From Lantana camara (Eukaryota > Streptophyta > Magnoliopsida > Lamiales > Verbenaceae), in contig CM074855.1 in the NCBI GenBank assembly GCA_037501455.1, positions 39,279,001 through 39,343,000 of the forward strand: 64,000 nucleotides of DNA. The letters run 5' to 3'. Both the position numbers and the translations under genes were made by a program. The notes under the pieces are model-generated. The model made no database searches and was not told where the DNA came from. It saw only the letters and a list, made by a program, of their open reading frames with translations. Shown here one piece after another: positions 24,438 through 34,886 of this stretch. Position 1 is the first letter of the stretch, and each line of letters opens with the position of its first letter.

Positions 24438-26469
24438 CTCTCCCCCCCACCCCCCACCCCCCTCCCCGATTTTTGTGGTGTTTGTCTACCATTTTGTCTT
24501 TCATTCTTTTTCCGTCCCGGTTTCATTCTCCGTTACCTATCCAAATGAGCTCCAGCTGACCTGAATTTTTATTCACTTAAACCTATTGAAGTGAAGAGCA
24601 TTCTGCAATTGGAATCACCTGAAAATCATTCCTTGATTGTGAGATATACTCGATCCATTTTGGTGTCGCCACTTCAACGAAAATCTACTTTCATCCAACT
24701 TCAAACCTTCGCCATTTTCACATCGCTTTGAAGAAAAATTCAAGCTACATATCCTCGAAAAGCCCTGATTGTACAGTTTCATATCCAACAAACAAAATCC
24801 AATTCTAACTTCTAGAACTCAAGATATATCGAATTTTCTATAGCTTGCGCAATTCAGAAAATTGTCCGCTCTTACCAAAATCCTTTTTCTTAAGTTCCTT
24901 TCACTTCCTTGACTCCCGTATGTGACTTATAGGAATTATATACTTGCTTCATTGATAATTATGCTCATATTTGACACTCCTTGGTCCTTTCTTGCATAAA
25001 CTTGATTGTTTGACTTGATGACATATATGAAATGAATTTGTATGATTAAATGGCGTGAATATGTGACCTCATTTAGTTTATTTCATTTTAAATCATGCCA
25101 TGAAATGTTTCACCACTTCATGAACATTATTTTCGTGCGTCCTACTTGGTGTCATTCTTGAGTCATGTCTGATAAGTACACCGTGTCTTCTTTTTTGTAT
25201 AGTGATCTCCTCGGTGGAGACTTTTTCCAGCCTTGTGGTTTCTCTCTTGGTCTTCCTTGTACTTAGAGGTGGCGGTTTTCTTTTATAAATGGCCTATAAC
25301 CTTGCATGCGTCTAAACAAGCCAAATGGCTATGTACCGGAAATGTTTTATAAACTGTGTAGTGTTAACCCTGTGTCTATTTTCCGAGATCCTGTTGTTGT
25401 CCCCAGCTCAACTAGCGCTGGGCTAGCCGGTGTGGATTCCTGTACCTGTTCTTAGGCCCAGGGGCTTGTGTATGGAGCGAACCGCGGAGGTATCGAACCG
25501 ACGGTGACCTCTTGCACAAGTCCCATCCTGTTGGACTACACGAATATCCTCCAGAAGGTTTGATGGAAGATGGGGCTCTGGTCTGGGGGAGTCATAAACC
25601 CGCAGATCATCCTCCTGGATGGCGAGGGTTAGCTACCCGGACCATCCGCGGAGAAGGAGGTTAACTTGTACTTGTTTTTCTCGTTATTTATAATCATAAT
25701 AAATCCTGATTCCTGTTTGTTTCCTGCATACCTGCTTATTCCTGTCATTTAATAAGTGCAAAGTGGAGTCCAGGATGGAATAAATACTCGTTCTTGCCGG
25801 GTCCCCGAAAATGTAATACATAGATATTCATACCCTCTGGTATGCCCCCAGTCCCTCTTCAGCACCCGAGTCCGTGGATTGTTAAGGTAAAATGGGCATC
25901 AACAGAGGGCCTATGGATATCACCACATGCATTATATATCCTGTTTACCTAATTGCATGTTTGAACGTAATTCCACCCGTACTTATTGACTTACTCCTGA
26001 ACTCTGTCACTTGTTCTAATAGCAAATAATGTATAGTGGAATTATGTCTGCTTGATTGACTGTTTATATATATATGCGTGTGTTAACCCCGTCACTCAGT
26101 CAGTTGGCTGACCCCTCCCTCTCGTTGTTTTTAGTGTTGTCCTGCAGGTTCTGCGGTTGTTAGGCGGGAGTCGTTTAAGGTCTTTGATCGAGTCTTGATC
26201 CTGTAAACACTGCATTGTATTAGACATTCCTTTCCTTATTGTAGGCCACATTATTTTATTTATCATTTTCTTGAACTCAGGGCAGGTTAGGATAGGTTTC
26301 TTGGTTTAATTGAACCCGTGTTTACATTCTTGTTTGAATTGGAATTTCATTGTTGATTGTGAAGGTATGATTGCCTTGCATCCGAATTCTTGTTCCTGTT
26401 GACTTGTTGGTACAGGGTCTAGTCTCGCCTAACACAAAGTGCTTTTTTATTTTTGTCTCTGTTCGCTGT

Positions 26470-26517
26470 GAGCTTGGTTCATGTATGGACTTTCCATTTC
26501 ATGTGTGGACCAGGTTC
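26470..26517 (+). other. U5 terminal hairpin, R4 5' LTR
   Basis: GAGCTTGGTTCATGTATG (26470-26487) pairs with CATGTGTGGACCAGGTTC (26500-26517): 18 of 18 with G-U. The loop is GACTTTCCATTT. Confidence 0.85.
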
Positions 26518-26558
26518 ATTGTGCGAGGGATGTGATGCCTTTCGTTTAGGGTGTCACA

Positions 26559-28375
26559 TCCTAAAGTGGTATCAGAGCTCCAGGTTGCAAAACCGGAGTT
26601 CTTGTGTCATGTCGTGTTGAGTCTAGGTCATACGGCTCAGGAACGACTTGTCAACGTGTGCATTGCATTGTTCTTGATTATTAAATGTGCTTCTTCCAAC
26701 CTTTGTTGATTTATATGTTGCACTTTTCATCGAATCCGTGCCTTTGGTGTTAATTTTGTGTCATGAGCATGCACTAACCGCATGCACTTTGATTCGAATT
26801 GAGTCGTGGCCTTTCCTAAATGGGGCTATGGCTTCAGTGGTAGAGTCCGGAATAGGAGGCCAGTTTGTGGAAAAGTTCACAAGCTCTATTAAAGTTGGTG
26901 AATACTCGGTGAAATAAGTGTAGGGTGTATGATGTTTACCATTTACAAGATTAACTCACAAGATCAACACATACACCTACATTACAAAAGTTAGTCAATC
27001 GGATTCAATGGGATTGTCTAAACCAAGGAATCGAGCGAAGAAAAATCTTAGAGGTGTTTAAATCCGAGATTTCTAATCAATGTAGAGGTGAAGGCCTTCA
27101 AGAGAGTTTAAGGTAAAATAGGTTTGTTGGGTGGTAAGCAACACGAGTCGTCAAGGAAGAGCTTTCAAATAAATCAAAGTATTAGAAGACAAGTTCGCGT
27201 AGAAGGAGAGAAGAGGTGAATTGGGATACTTCAGGTTTCGGACAAGGTGGAAGTTGAATTAGAAAAGGATTAAAGAAAACCAGTCAACGAGGTGATTACA
27301 ACTCTACGGAAGGAAATATTGAGTAACAACTAGAAACAATAAAGAAAGGCAAAGAGCTTTTGGAGGGAGGTTATGTGCTCAAGTATAACCAATTAGAGGA
27401 CGATTCCTTCAACCAATTCGAACTCACAAGAATAAATTGAGAGAACTCTGACGAAGGTGATAACTATGATGAAGATTCGGGCAACAATTGGAGATCGATA
27501 CTTAGGGAAGAAATCAAGATACCGATTCCGTGGGCGTAGAAGAATTGGGTTCAAGAATCACCATTTCGGACCCTGGAGACACCTAAGTTGATACAAGAAA
27601 ACTTCGACGATTTAGAAGACCGTGGGTAAACAAGAAATGAACAACGAATTTGAGGCAAGCCTATAATTAGAAAAATGAAGAATAAGTTGCTGAGTTAAAG
27701 TTTACCACTACGGTGACAGGTGTATCGCATTCATAGCATGTGCATTATACATCGCTTTAAATTAATTAAATTTCTTTATTTATATTCGCATCTCTAATCG
27801 ATATCATTGCTCCAACATATTGCATCTTTAATTGTTTACAAATGTACTACGTGCATTGGCATCTTAATCCAACATGCATTGTTCAATGTTTATTTGATAA
27901 GAATTTTCTCCATCTCACCATCAAGCATTATTCCAACCAAGACACATTCGAATCAAGATAAGGAGAAATAATTGGGTTGCAAATTGTGGATCAAAAAGGA
28001 AGAGAGGAAATATCGAGGCTCGGGGAAAATGGAACCGGAGGTTGGACCAGAGGAAGTAGGTTACTACCCCTACCAATCACTTCAAGGTGAATGTGAGCAA
28101 GACAATTGGACAAGTAACATAGCTAAAACCGTTTATACCAAGGAAACTACGATGAAGAAGCTAAGAATCTCCAACTCAAGGAGCGATGTAATGAGTTCAA
28201 CGGTTGGAGATAGGAATTCTTAAGGGCGAGAGTATGACCGGGAGATGACATAAATTCACGGTCGTGCTCGATCAGATCACATTTAGTAGGAACAGTGGAA
28301 ATATAAGAGTTAACAAGTAACGAGAATTCTATAAAAGTGGCAAGGGATGAAGTCAGAGATTTTAGTGCCTGATGA
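26559..28375 (+). mobile_element. R4 internal region, part 1 (non-coding)
   Basis: Leader after the PBS and non-coding body up to the R6 insertion. No gag or pol similarity. It contains CTACGGTGACAGG..GCATTCATAGCATGTGCAT (about 27707-27746), shared with R5 and R6. The R6 target duplication GATGA is at 28371-28375. Confidence 0.8.
26567..26578 (+). other. R4 primer-binding site
   Basis: TGGTATCAGAGC, a perfect 12-nt match to the initiator Met tRNA 3' end, eight bases after the LTR. Confidence 0.92.
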
Positions 28376-28412
28376 TGTAGCACCCCGCATGTGAGGCACC
28401 ACATCCCCCGCA

Positions 28413-28467
28413 CTACGGTCCAACACGAGTAACGGAATAGAAAATCTGTACACGTGCTAAACCGTAG
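28413..28467 (-). other. U5 terminal hairpin, R6 3' LTR
   Basis: Arms 28413-28432 and 28449-28467 pair at 18 of 19 positions on the minus strand (one T-T mismatch; the extra base is in the loop), with stem bases unlike those of R4 or R8. Confidence 0.75.
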
Positions 28468-29326
28468 CTAAGGGGAGACAAACAAAAACCCTGCCTAAGC
28501 TAGGCGGTATCTAGACCCTGTACAGGAGATAAAACAAGAACCTGGAAGTGGAAGCAAAGTAAAGAATACGAATTTACAAAAATTTAAAACATCAGTAACA
28601 TCAAATCAATCATAATCAGTTACACGGGTTCAACTGGTCCAAGAAGCCTGTGCCGAAATAATCACAATACAGACGGGTTAAACTAATCCAAAAACCTGTC
28701 CTAACCTGTCCCGAATTCCATACATAATGTCAATAAGCATAAACCAGTACAGAATATATACAATTCAACTTACAAATTTACAAACATAACTGAATCAGAA
28801 AATAACCAGACTGAACAAAACGACTCAGACTCGAAAGACACGACACACCGCCGCCTAGCTCGAACTCCAACAACTTGTACCTGCAAACTAAAAACATTGG
28901 TGGGGCGAGGATCAGTCCACTGACTGAGTGAGGGGGCTAAACACACACACACTATACATAATAAGGAGCAGAGCACGTATTAAAAGAAAGACTATGAACC
29001 GGGAGTAGGGTTTTGCATACCAAACCCTTTTTCAAATCAAACGTATACTCATCGTATTCAAATCATAACAAATTTAAGCTTAAAGAAGATCCTATCCCGT
29101 TTCATAATCAACGTAACAATACATAACTTATACCCAACGAGTACGGGTTTCCTACCTTACCTCCATATCATATTAACAAAACAGAATACATAACATAACA
29201 TAATATCCTCAACTCCGTATTACGGAAGGGGTGCATACGCCCCTAACCATCCATATCATATACATACCTCGAGGGGTAATGATCCCCTACTAGTCCTCGG
29301 CAGGTTTTACGCCACCGGCTCAAGAA

Positions 29327-29364
29327 TATCTCGCCTCCATTATCTCCCTGAGTCACGCGAGATA
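29327..29364 (-). other. GGAG-loop hairpin, R6 3' LTR
   Basis: TATCTCGC and GCGAGATA form a perfect 8-bp stem around a loop containing GGGAG on the minus strand. Homologous in place to 1749-1764, 16807-16828, 43777-43816, 48998-49015 and 59760-59782. Confidence 0.7.
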
Positions 29365-32271
29365 CCTCAACTGGAGACTATGCACAGGCTAAACCCGACG
29401 GTCCGATACCGTCTTATGGTTCCTTACCCACAGTCTCCGGGGCCCAACATATCAGAACAAAACATAACAGATCATAACTCGCTACATATCGTACATATCA
29501 TATCATAATATACTTACGTGCCTGATCAGACATACCTTACCTTGCAACTTAGCGTATGCTATAAACGTACCTCTCCGTGTCATCCTAATCCCGAGCTGGT
29601 ACGAAGATACACGGTTTGGAGCATAGCCTCGTTGCAAAACATTTCAAGCTTACATACGCTCGTATATATATAGTTCGAAAACCTTTAGTCGTTTGACAAA
29701 TTCATAAACATATCATATAAACACATATCTATTACCAAAATATAATAGAATAATAGCAGACAGGCTTGAAAACGAGCACAGAGGGTTATAGTTCGCTTTA
29801 ACTAAACAAAAATCCTAAAACCTCACCTTACACCGACGAGAACGGAAAACAAGAGCAAAGAAGTACCACTGGAACCCAAACAGCTGACAGACACTCCCTG
29901 AAGGACCCCTGAACGAAAGAGCACACAAAAAACAAGACTCAGACTCAAACCACAGCCACAAAGACGCACGACAATGCTCAAACACTTAAAAGATGCAATC
30001 ATGTAGGCAGAGTTCATATTCATATCCATTTCATACAAAACAAAGCATCATATAGTTCAACAAAATCATATTACACATTAGGGCATGTTTATATGCACAA
30101 TTAATGCAAATAGGAGGAATAGGAAGAAAATACAAATCACATTATTTCGTATTAATCCATTCATTGTCTACCAAATTGATATATGTACAATTAAATCATT
30201 TCTTAAGTGTGAAAGTCCCTAATTAAACCATATAAGATTAATTCAATCCAATTATTGCCTAATAGATTCAGATTTAACTTATATATACCAAGAGAGGCAT
30301 AGCTTATAAAATTCATAACATCAATTACATAAAATCAATCAAGGCATTAGGAATTTAATTCTTATCAAGTATTAGGTCCCAAGACCAACAAACACAAATT
30401 GCATTTCAATTTTATTCATAAATCCATAATTACCTAATTTATAATATACTAACAATTAGCATACTTAAACAATTCGTTTAAATTAAATATAACTTATCCT
30501 TTCATAATTTATTACATAAGTTTCATATAATTTCCATAATCAATTTAGTTTTCCAAATATTACACTAACACCCCTCAAAAGAAAGAAACATTCACAAGAA
30601 GTGACATAAACGAGGCCATAAAATTCAATAATTTAAGAATTACGTTTTAATACATCATATCATATTTCCAAACATCATACAACTCATAATTTTCATTCAT
30701 CGTACATTCATGATCAAATTTTACAATTGAAAACAATTAACGAAATAATCACAACAACTTCAAAAATTCCCAACAAATCAACTGGACATCCGATTGACGA
30801 ACGAAAAGTGGCATTGGTCTCACCACGACGAAAGAAACCCGCTGTCCGAAGGACTTCGGAATGCAGCCAATGGAACCCACCGGAACGCCACTGACAGCTG
30901 CCGGACCACCACCTCTGGTGGCCGGAAAAACCACAAAAATTTGCTAAATGTGCGCCTAAACGAACTCAACAAAACCCCTCAAACCAAATCTGAAAATAAT
31001 CAACCCACCGGATTTAATTGAAGAAAAACAAATACGAAACAATCCGGGAACCCAAGAAACCAAGAATTGAAACTAAACTCAAACCGCTTGATGAAAATTA
31101 AATCCGAACATACCATTGGAAAGCCCATGACGAATACTCCGAAAGCCCTAAGAAATTCGCCGGAAAAAGATGCGGGAGCATTGACCCGCGCATGTCGACC
31201 CGCGCCGCCACAAAACCGCCTGCTCTTGAGCTACCGCCACCACGGAAAGCTAGGTCTTGACGTGATGAACAACTTTTGTAAAGGGACCTTGGCCAAAAGA
31301 TCGGCGGAAAAACTCCAAATCGCCGCCGGAAGCCATGCCGCTGCTGCCTTATCCAAAACCATCACCTACACTGTGAATTGAGCCAATCTAAGGCCGAAAA
31401 TGAACTCGGGAGGGTCAAAAACCTTAGGAATCAGTCTTACTCGTCGGAAAAGGTCGCCGAAACCGCCGAAAAAGGGCCGAAAAGAGAGCTGCCACTGTTT
31501 TCGGCGAGTATCTCCATCACCAGGCCATTTTCATCCATGAAACTAGTGCCAAGTTGTAGAACTCATTGAGACGTTCGATTTGCATGCCAATTTCGCTAGA
31601 TTCCATCATCGGAGGAGGTCAAACGAGGCCGTCGAAGTTGCTCCCAAAAACTAGGCGCGATTTCTGAAATTTGAGCTGCAATATCTCCTTCGTCATTAGT
31701 CGGATTTCAATTCCGTCTTCGCCATTGTGATGGGCTCGTCGAGATCTTTGACAAACACTATTCACACATCGAATTCCGTCGAGAAACAAACAAGTTACGA
31801 AAAAGTGTGTGTTTTGTGTGTAGTGTGAGAGAGAGAAGCAGGAAGAAGAGAGAGAGAGAGCTGATGCGTGTGCCTCGAATAACAAGGATTTGGGTATTTT
31901 ATCCCGGGTCCTTGCACGTGAAAATGAACGGTAGAAGAGACTAACGGCGTCAGAATCGGGCAAGCTTAGAGTCTACGGACTCGTTTTGATGCCCCGAACG
32001 CATTGAAGGGGTCAAATAGGTCGAACTATCGACCGAACGAGAAATGACCGAAAAACCCCTAAAAGAGAAAATTGTAAATAGGCCCCTAAACTCTTAAAAT
32101 AGTTGAAAATAGGGCCCCGCAATGCACGGAGTCGCATAAATAAAATAATAAAAGCACGTTAAGCAACAAGCAAGAGTAAATTAAACAAATAAAACACACA
32201 AGGCATTTAACACGTGGCGTCAACTCAGTCGATCGGAAAAATCGGGGTGTCACAACCTCCCCCCCTTCAGA

Positions 32272-32290
32272 GAACCTGGTCCCCAGGTTC
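32272..32290 (-). other. R6 pre-PPT hairpin
   Basis: GAACCTGG/CCAGGTTC, 8-bp stem with a 3-nt loop, next to the PPT (about 32256-32268). Sequence as in R8; R5 has GGACCTGG/CCAGGTCC. Confidence 0.75.
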
Positions 32291-32546
32291 GTAAGTTGAG
32301 TTTGGAAGAACTTCAATCACTACAACACTTCCATCTTCCTTGCAGCCGGGGGATGTTCGCGGTTTGGATACCCATTCGAATGTCCTTCATACCATTAAGG
32401 TGTGCCCATGTACTCGATCATTAGTTGTTCAAGTTCTTCGATTCCTCTTCGAAGTGGGTGGTTAAAGTTGTTCACGATCTCGAAGTCATTGGTTACTTCC
32501 ACTTACAATCCTCAGAAGAGCCAACGAAAAGCGCGAAGCAAGCACA

Positions 32547-32926
32547 AAGAGAGAATCCCATCTCTCGACAGATAAAAGAAAGAGAGAGCCCATCTCCCAA
32601 GCATATAATCGAGAGAACCCCGTCTCTGAAGCACCTAATTAAGAGAACCCCATCTCTCAACCACGTAATTGAGAGAGCCCCGTCTCTGAACCTATGTTTG
32701 GCAGACTTCCACATCTTCCAAACATTCTAGTTTGAGAAAATCCAGCATCTCTCAAACCCCTAAATTCGAAAGAATCCAGCATATCCGAATATCTAACACC
32801 AAGAGAATCCAGCATCTCTCGGTCACATAAGTTAGAAAGAATCTAACATCTTTCTATCACATAAATAGAGAGAATCCCACATCTCCCTAACACGTAAATA
32901 GAGAGATCTTAACACCTCTCTAGCAC
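32547..32926 (-). repeat. Array of about 11 GAGAGA..TCTCTC hairpin units, R6
   Basis: Units about 30-38 nt apart, each an inverted repeat around a CCCC- or CCAGCA-type loop, e.g. GAGAGAATCCCATCTCTC and AGAGAACCCCATCTCT. Several have changed arms that still pair: TTGAGA..TCTCAA, TAGAAAGA..TCTTTCTA, TAGAGAG..CTCTCTA. Same motif class as 20710-20851 and about 54951-55000, read from the other strand. No unique spacers or cas genes: not CRISPR. Confidence 0.8.
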
Positions 32927-34774
32927 ATAATTCCACTTAATCATCATTCATACATACACATATTAGAGTAACACTCGATGCAAAACATGTGATCCATGTT
33001 TACTGTACCATATCACAACCTATATCGGTGTTCCTAGAGTATAGATTCATCATCCATACCTCAACTCCAAGGGGATATTGCGATGGAATCTCTGCAAAAT
33101 AAGATTGCAATATGCGTGTTTACGCATGAAAGGTTGGTGGGCGATTAAGAAAATTATAAACACAAAGACACAAAGAATTCACACAAGCATGTATTCCATT
33201 CATTTTACAAGAATTCACTACAATAATAAATTTTAAGTTATGAAAATTAAATCAAATAGCCACGTTATTACAATCAAACCAACATCAAGCATTACACGTC
33301 TTCAGGTACGTCAAGCAAAATAAAGTATAATTGCTTATGCAATGCATGTGTGCGAATGTCATGAATGCTTAATGTACCGTTCACCGTAGTAATGAAGTCG
33401 AGGTTGACAATTTCTTTAACTTGAAAGGATTATCAAATCCTTAACTAGCCATAGTTCCAACTTCCCGTTCAAATTTTCATTCTTTGGTATTTTATTCGAA
33501 TCCTCTGGGTTTCAAAGGGTCTTCAACCATTTCACTTGCTTCTTGCAGTAAAGTGATCCGTGGAGTCTCTTAAAGTCCCGATAAAATCCTCAAAAATCGA
33601 GAATTGCTATCTTTTCCAGCGGTAGAATCTCTTAGAGCAATTGTAGAGAGATAAATGGAGAATCTTTAATCAATCCCGTTTTGCTATCGTCGTTTTAAAC
33701 GATGCTCCCATCCTCATCATTTGGTGGAGTTATCCTTAAATTACATCGTCACAAAATTCAATAGTTTATGTAGTTTTCCCTTTTTCCTTTAGTACAGGTA
33801 TAGCTGCCCTCGTTGGTGTCTTTACAATAACATGACCTCCACTTGAGAATCTCCAAATGGTACAAGTGTCTCGATTTCTTCATTACTACCCCCACCATCC
33901 AAAGTTAGAAATTCTGGTGTTCTTATAAAGTATGATACTCCCGAGCACCTCCAAGTATGTAGAGTATATATCTCGAAGGAGCCTTGATAGTTAAAAGATC
34001 TCTCGCCTCCCTCGAATACAAATATCTTCCTTTTATCCACCCTATGCCCTGAGTTTGTTAAATCAACCGTACACTTTCTGATCCACCCCTATTCAGATCC
34101 CAATGCAGCTTCCACTAAAATTAGCACTCGTTGGAACAGGTAAGTAAGTCACCGAAATATAACCACGAAACTAATGCATGCGGGATTAGGGATGTAAATA
34201 GCATGCACTTGTATCCAGCAAAGAAGGCAATCAAGCACGTAGAGCAAATGTTCGAAATAATTAAAATTTACCCCAATGCATGATGCACGTGCTATGAATG
34301 CATAATACTTGTTTTCATAACAAGACAATTGATTCCTTGTTTGAATTCTTGTAGAGATCCATTTGTCTTTTGTAAGAGTATGACAACTTTAAATTTGCTG
34401 TCATCAATTTGTAGAAGTGGAAAGTATTGACCCGATCAATCACAATTTTGGTGTTAATGCGACGCTCTACAATTCACAAATGGAATAAATATCTATGCAT
34501 GCGGGTTAGTACGTGGATATGTAAAGTAATGAAAGAAATTAAGAGCACCTAATTATTGCAGATGCAATACGTAATTTACTAAAATTTAATACATAACAAT
34601 GATAATTTTGCAAAAAATCATAATCATACTGTGCACACAATCACATAAGCTCAGACAAATTCATGCAGAGAAGTCAAAGTTTCAGACCAGACGAATGCGA
34701 TGCATAAGTATTCTTATGCCGTACGACCTAAACTGACACGGCACGACTCCAGAGCACTGGTTCTGAACCTGGTA

Positions 34775-34786
34775 GCTCTGATACCA
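34775..34786 (-). other. R6 primer-binding site
   Basis: GCTCTGATACCA on plus is TGGTATCAGAGC on minus, eight bases from the LTR end at 34795. Confidence 0.92.
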
Positions 34787-34831
34787 CTTTAAGATGTAGC
34801 ACCCCGCACGTGAGGCACCACATCCCCCGCA

Positions 34832-34886
34832 CTACGGTCCAACACGAGTAACGAAATGGAAAATCCATACACGTGCCAAATCATAG
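34832..34886 (-). other. U5 terminal hairpin, R6 5' LTR
   Basis: About 17 of 19 pairs. Several bases differ from the partner LTR; some differences keep pairing, one adds an A-C mismatch. Confidence 0.65.

Larger units (their letters stand above)
13443..26558 (+). mobile_element. R4 5' LTR, split by element R5
   Basis: Starts TGTGATGCCCCACG and ends GGGTGTCACA. Without R5 it is about 3.49 kb, matching the 3' LTR at 55321-60765. Left flank TTCTA (13438-13442) and right flank TCCTA (60766-60770) are the target duplication with one change. Modules: donor-like AAG/GTAAGC at 14201-14209, GGTAAC/GTTACC palindromes 24312-24437, exon-like block 25203-25268, CAGTCA/TGGCTG hairpin near 26097, acceptor-like TGCAG/GT at 26147, GTTAGGCGGGA (26159-26169) pairing with TCTCGCCTAAC (26423-26433), terminal hairpin 26470-26517. 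Confidence 0.9.
28376..32254 (-). mobile_element. R6 3' LTR (minus strand)
   Basis: Reads on minus from TGTGACACCCCG (32254) to GGGGTGCTACA (28376), 3879 bp. Target duplication GATGA at 28371-28375 and 41511-41515. Modules on minus: donor-like GTG/GTGAGA near 30812, conserved GTGCGTC motif near 29965, exon-like block 29908 down to 29827 with GTAAG/GTGAGG, GACGGT/ACCGTC hairpin 29397-29413, TATCTCGC/GCGAGATA hairpin 29327-29364, acceptor-like TTTGCAG/GT at 28881, terminal hairpin 28413-28467. I found no palindrome array in its first intron-like stretch. The part before the donor (30813-32254) is unusually long and, at about 30800-31700, richer in GC. Confidence 0.9.
32255..34794 (-). mobile_element. 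R6 internal region, non-coding (LARD-type)
   Basis: About 2540 bp with no gag or pol similarity. On minus it starts with the PBS (34775-34786), holds GCATTCATAGCACGTGCAT (about 34278-34296) and ACTACGGTGAACGGTACAT (about 33373-33391), then the hairpin array 32547-32926, the pre-PPT hairpin 32272-32290 and a GAAGGGGGGGAGG polypurine tract identical to that of R8. Two LTRs of about 3.85 kb around so little interior, without genes, make this a large retrotransposon derivative. Confidence 0.85.

Noticed and set aside
30749..31969. Possible host gene exons in the GC-rich stretch
   Set aside because: Occurs in both R6 LTRs (again at 40040-41295) with stops and no conserved protein, so it is LTR sequence.
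32547..32926. CRISPR array or satellite
   Set aside because: Units vary while keeping pairing and lie inside the R6 interior; there are no uniform units.
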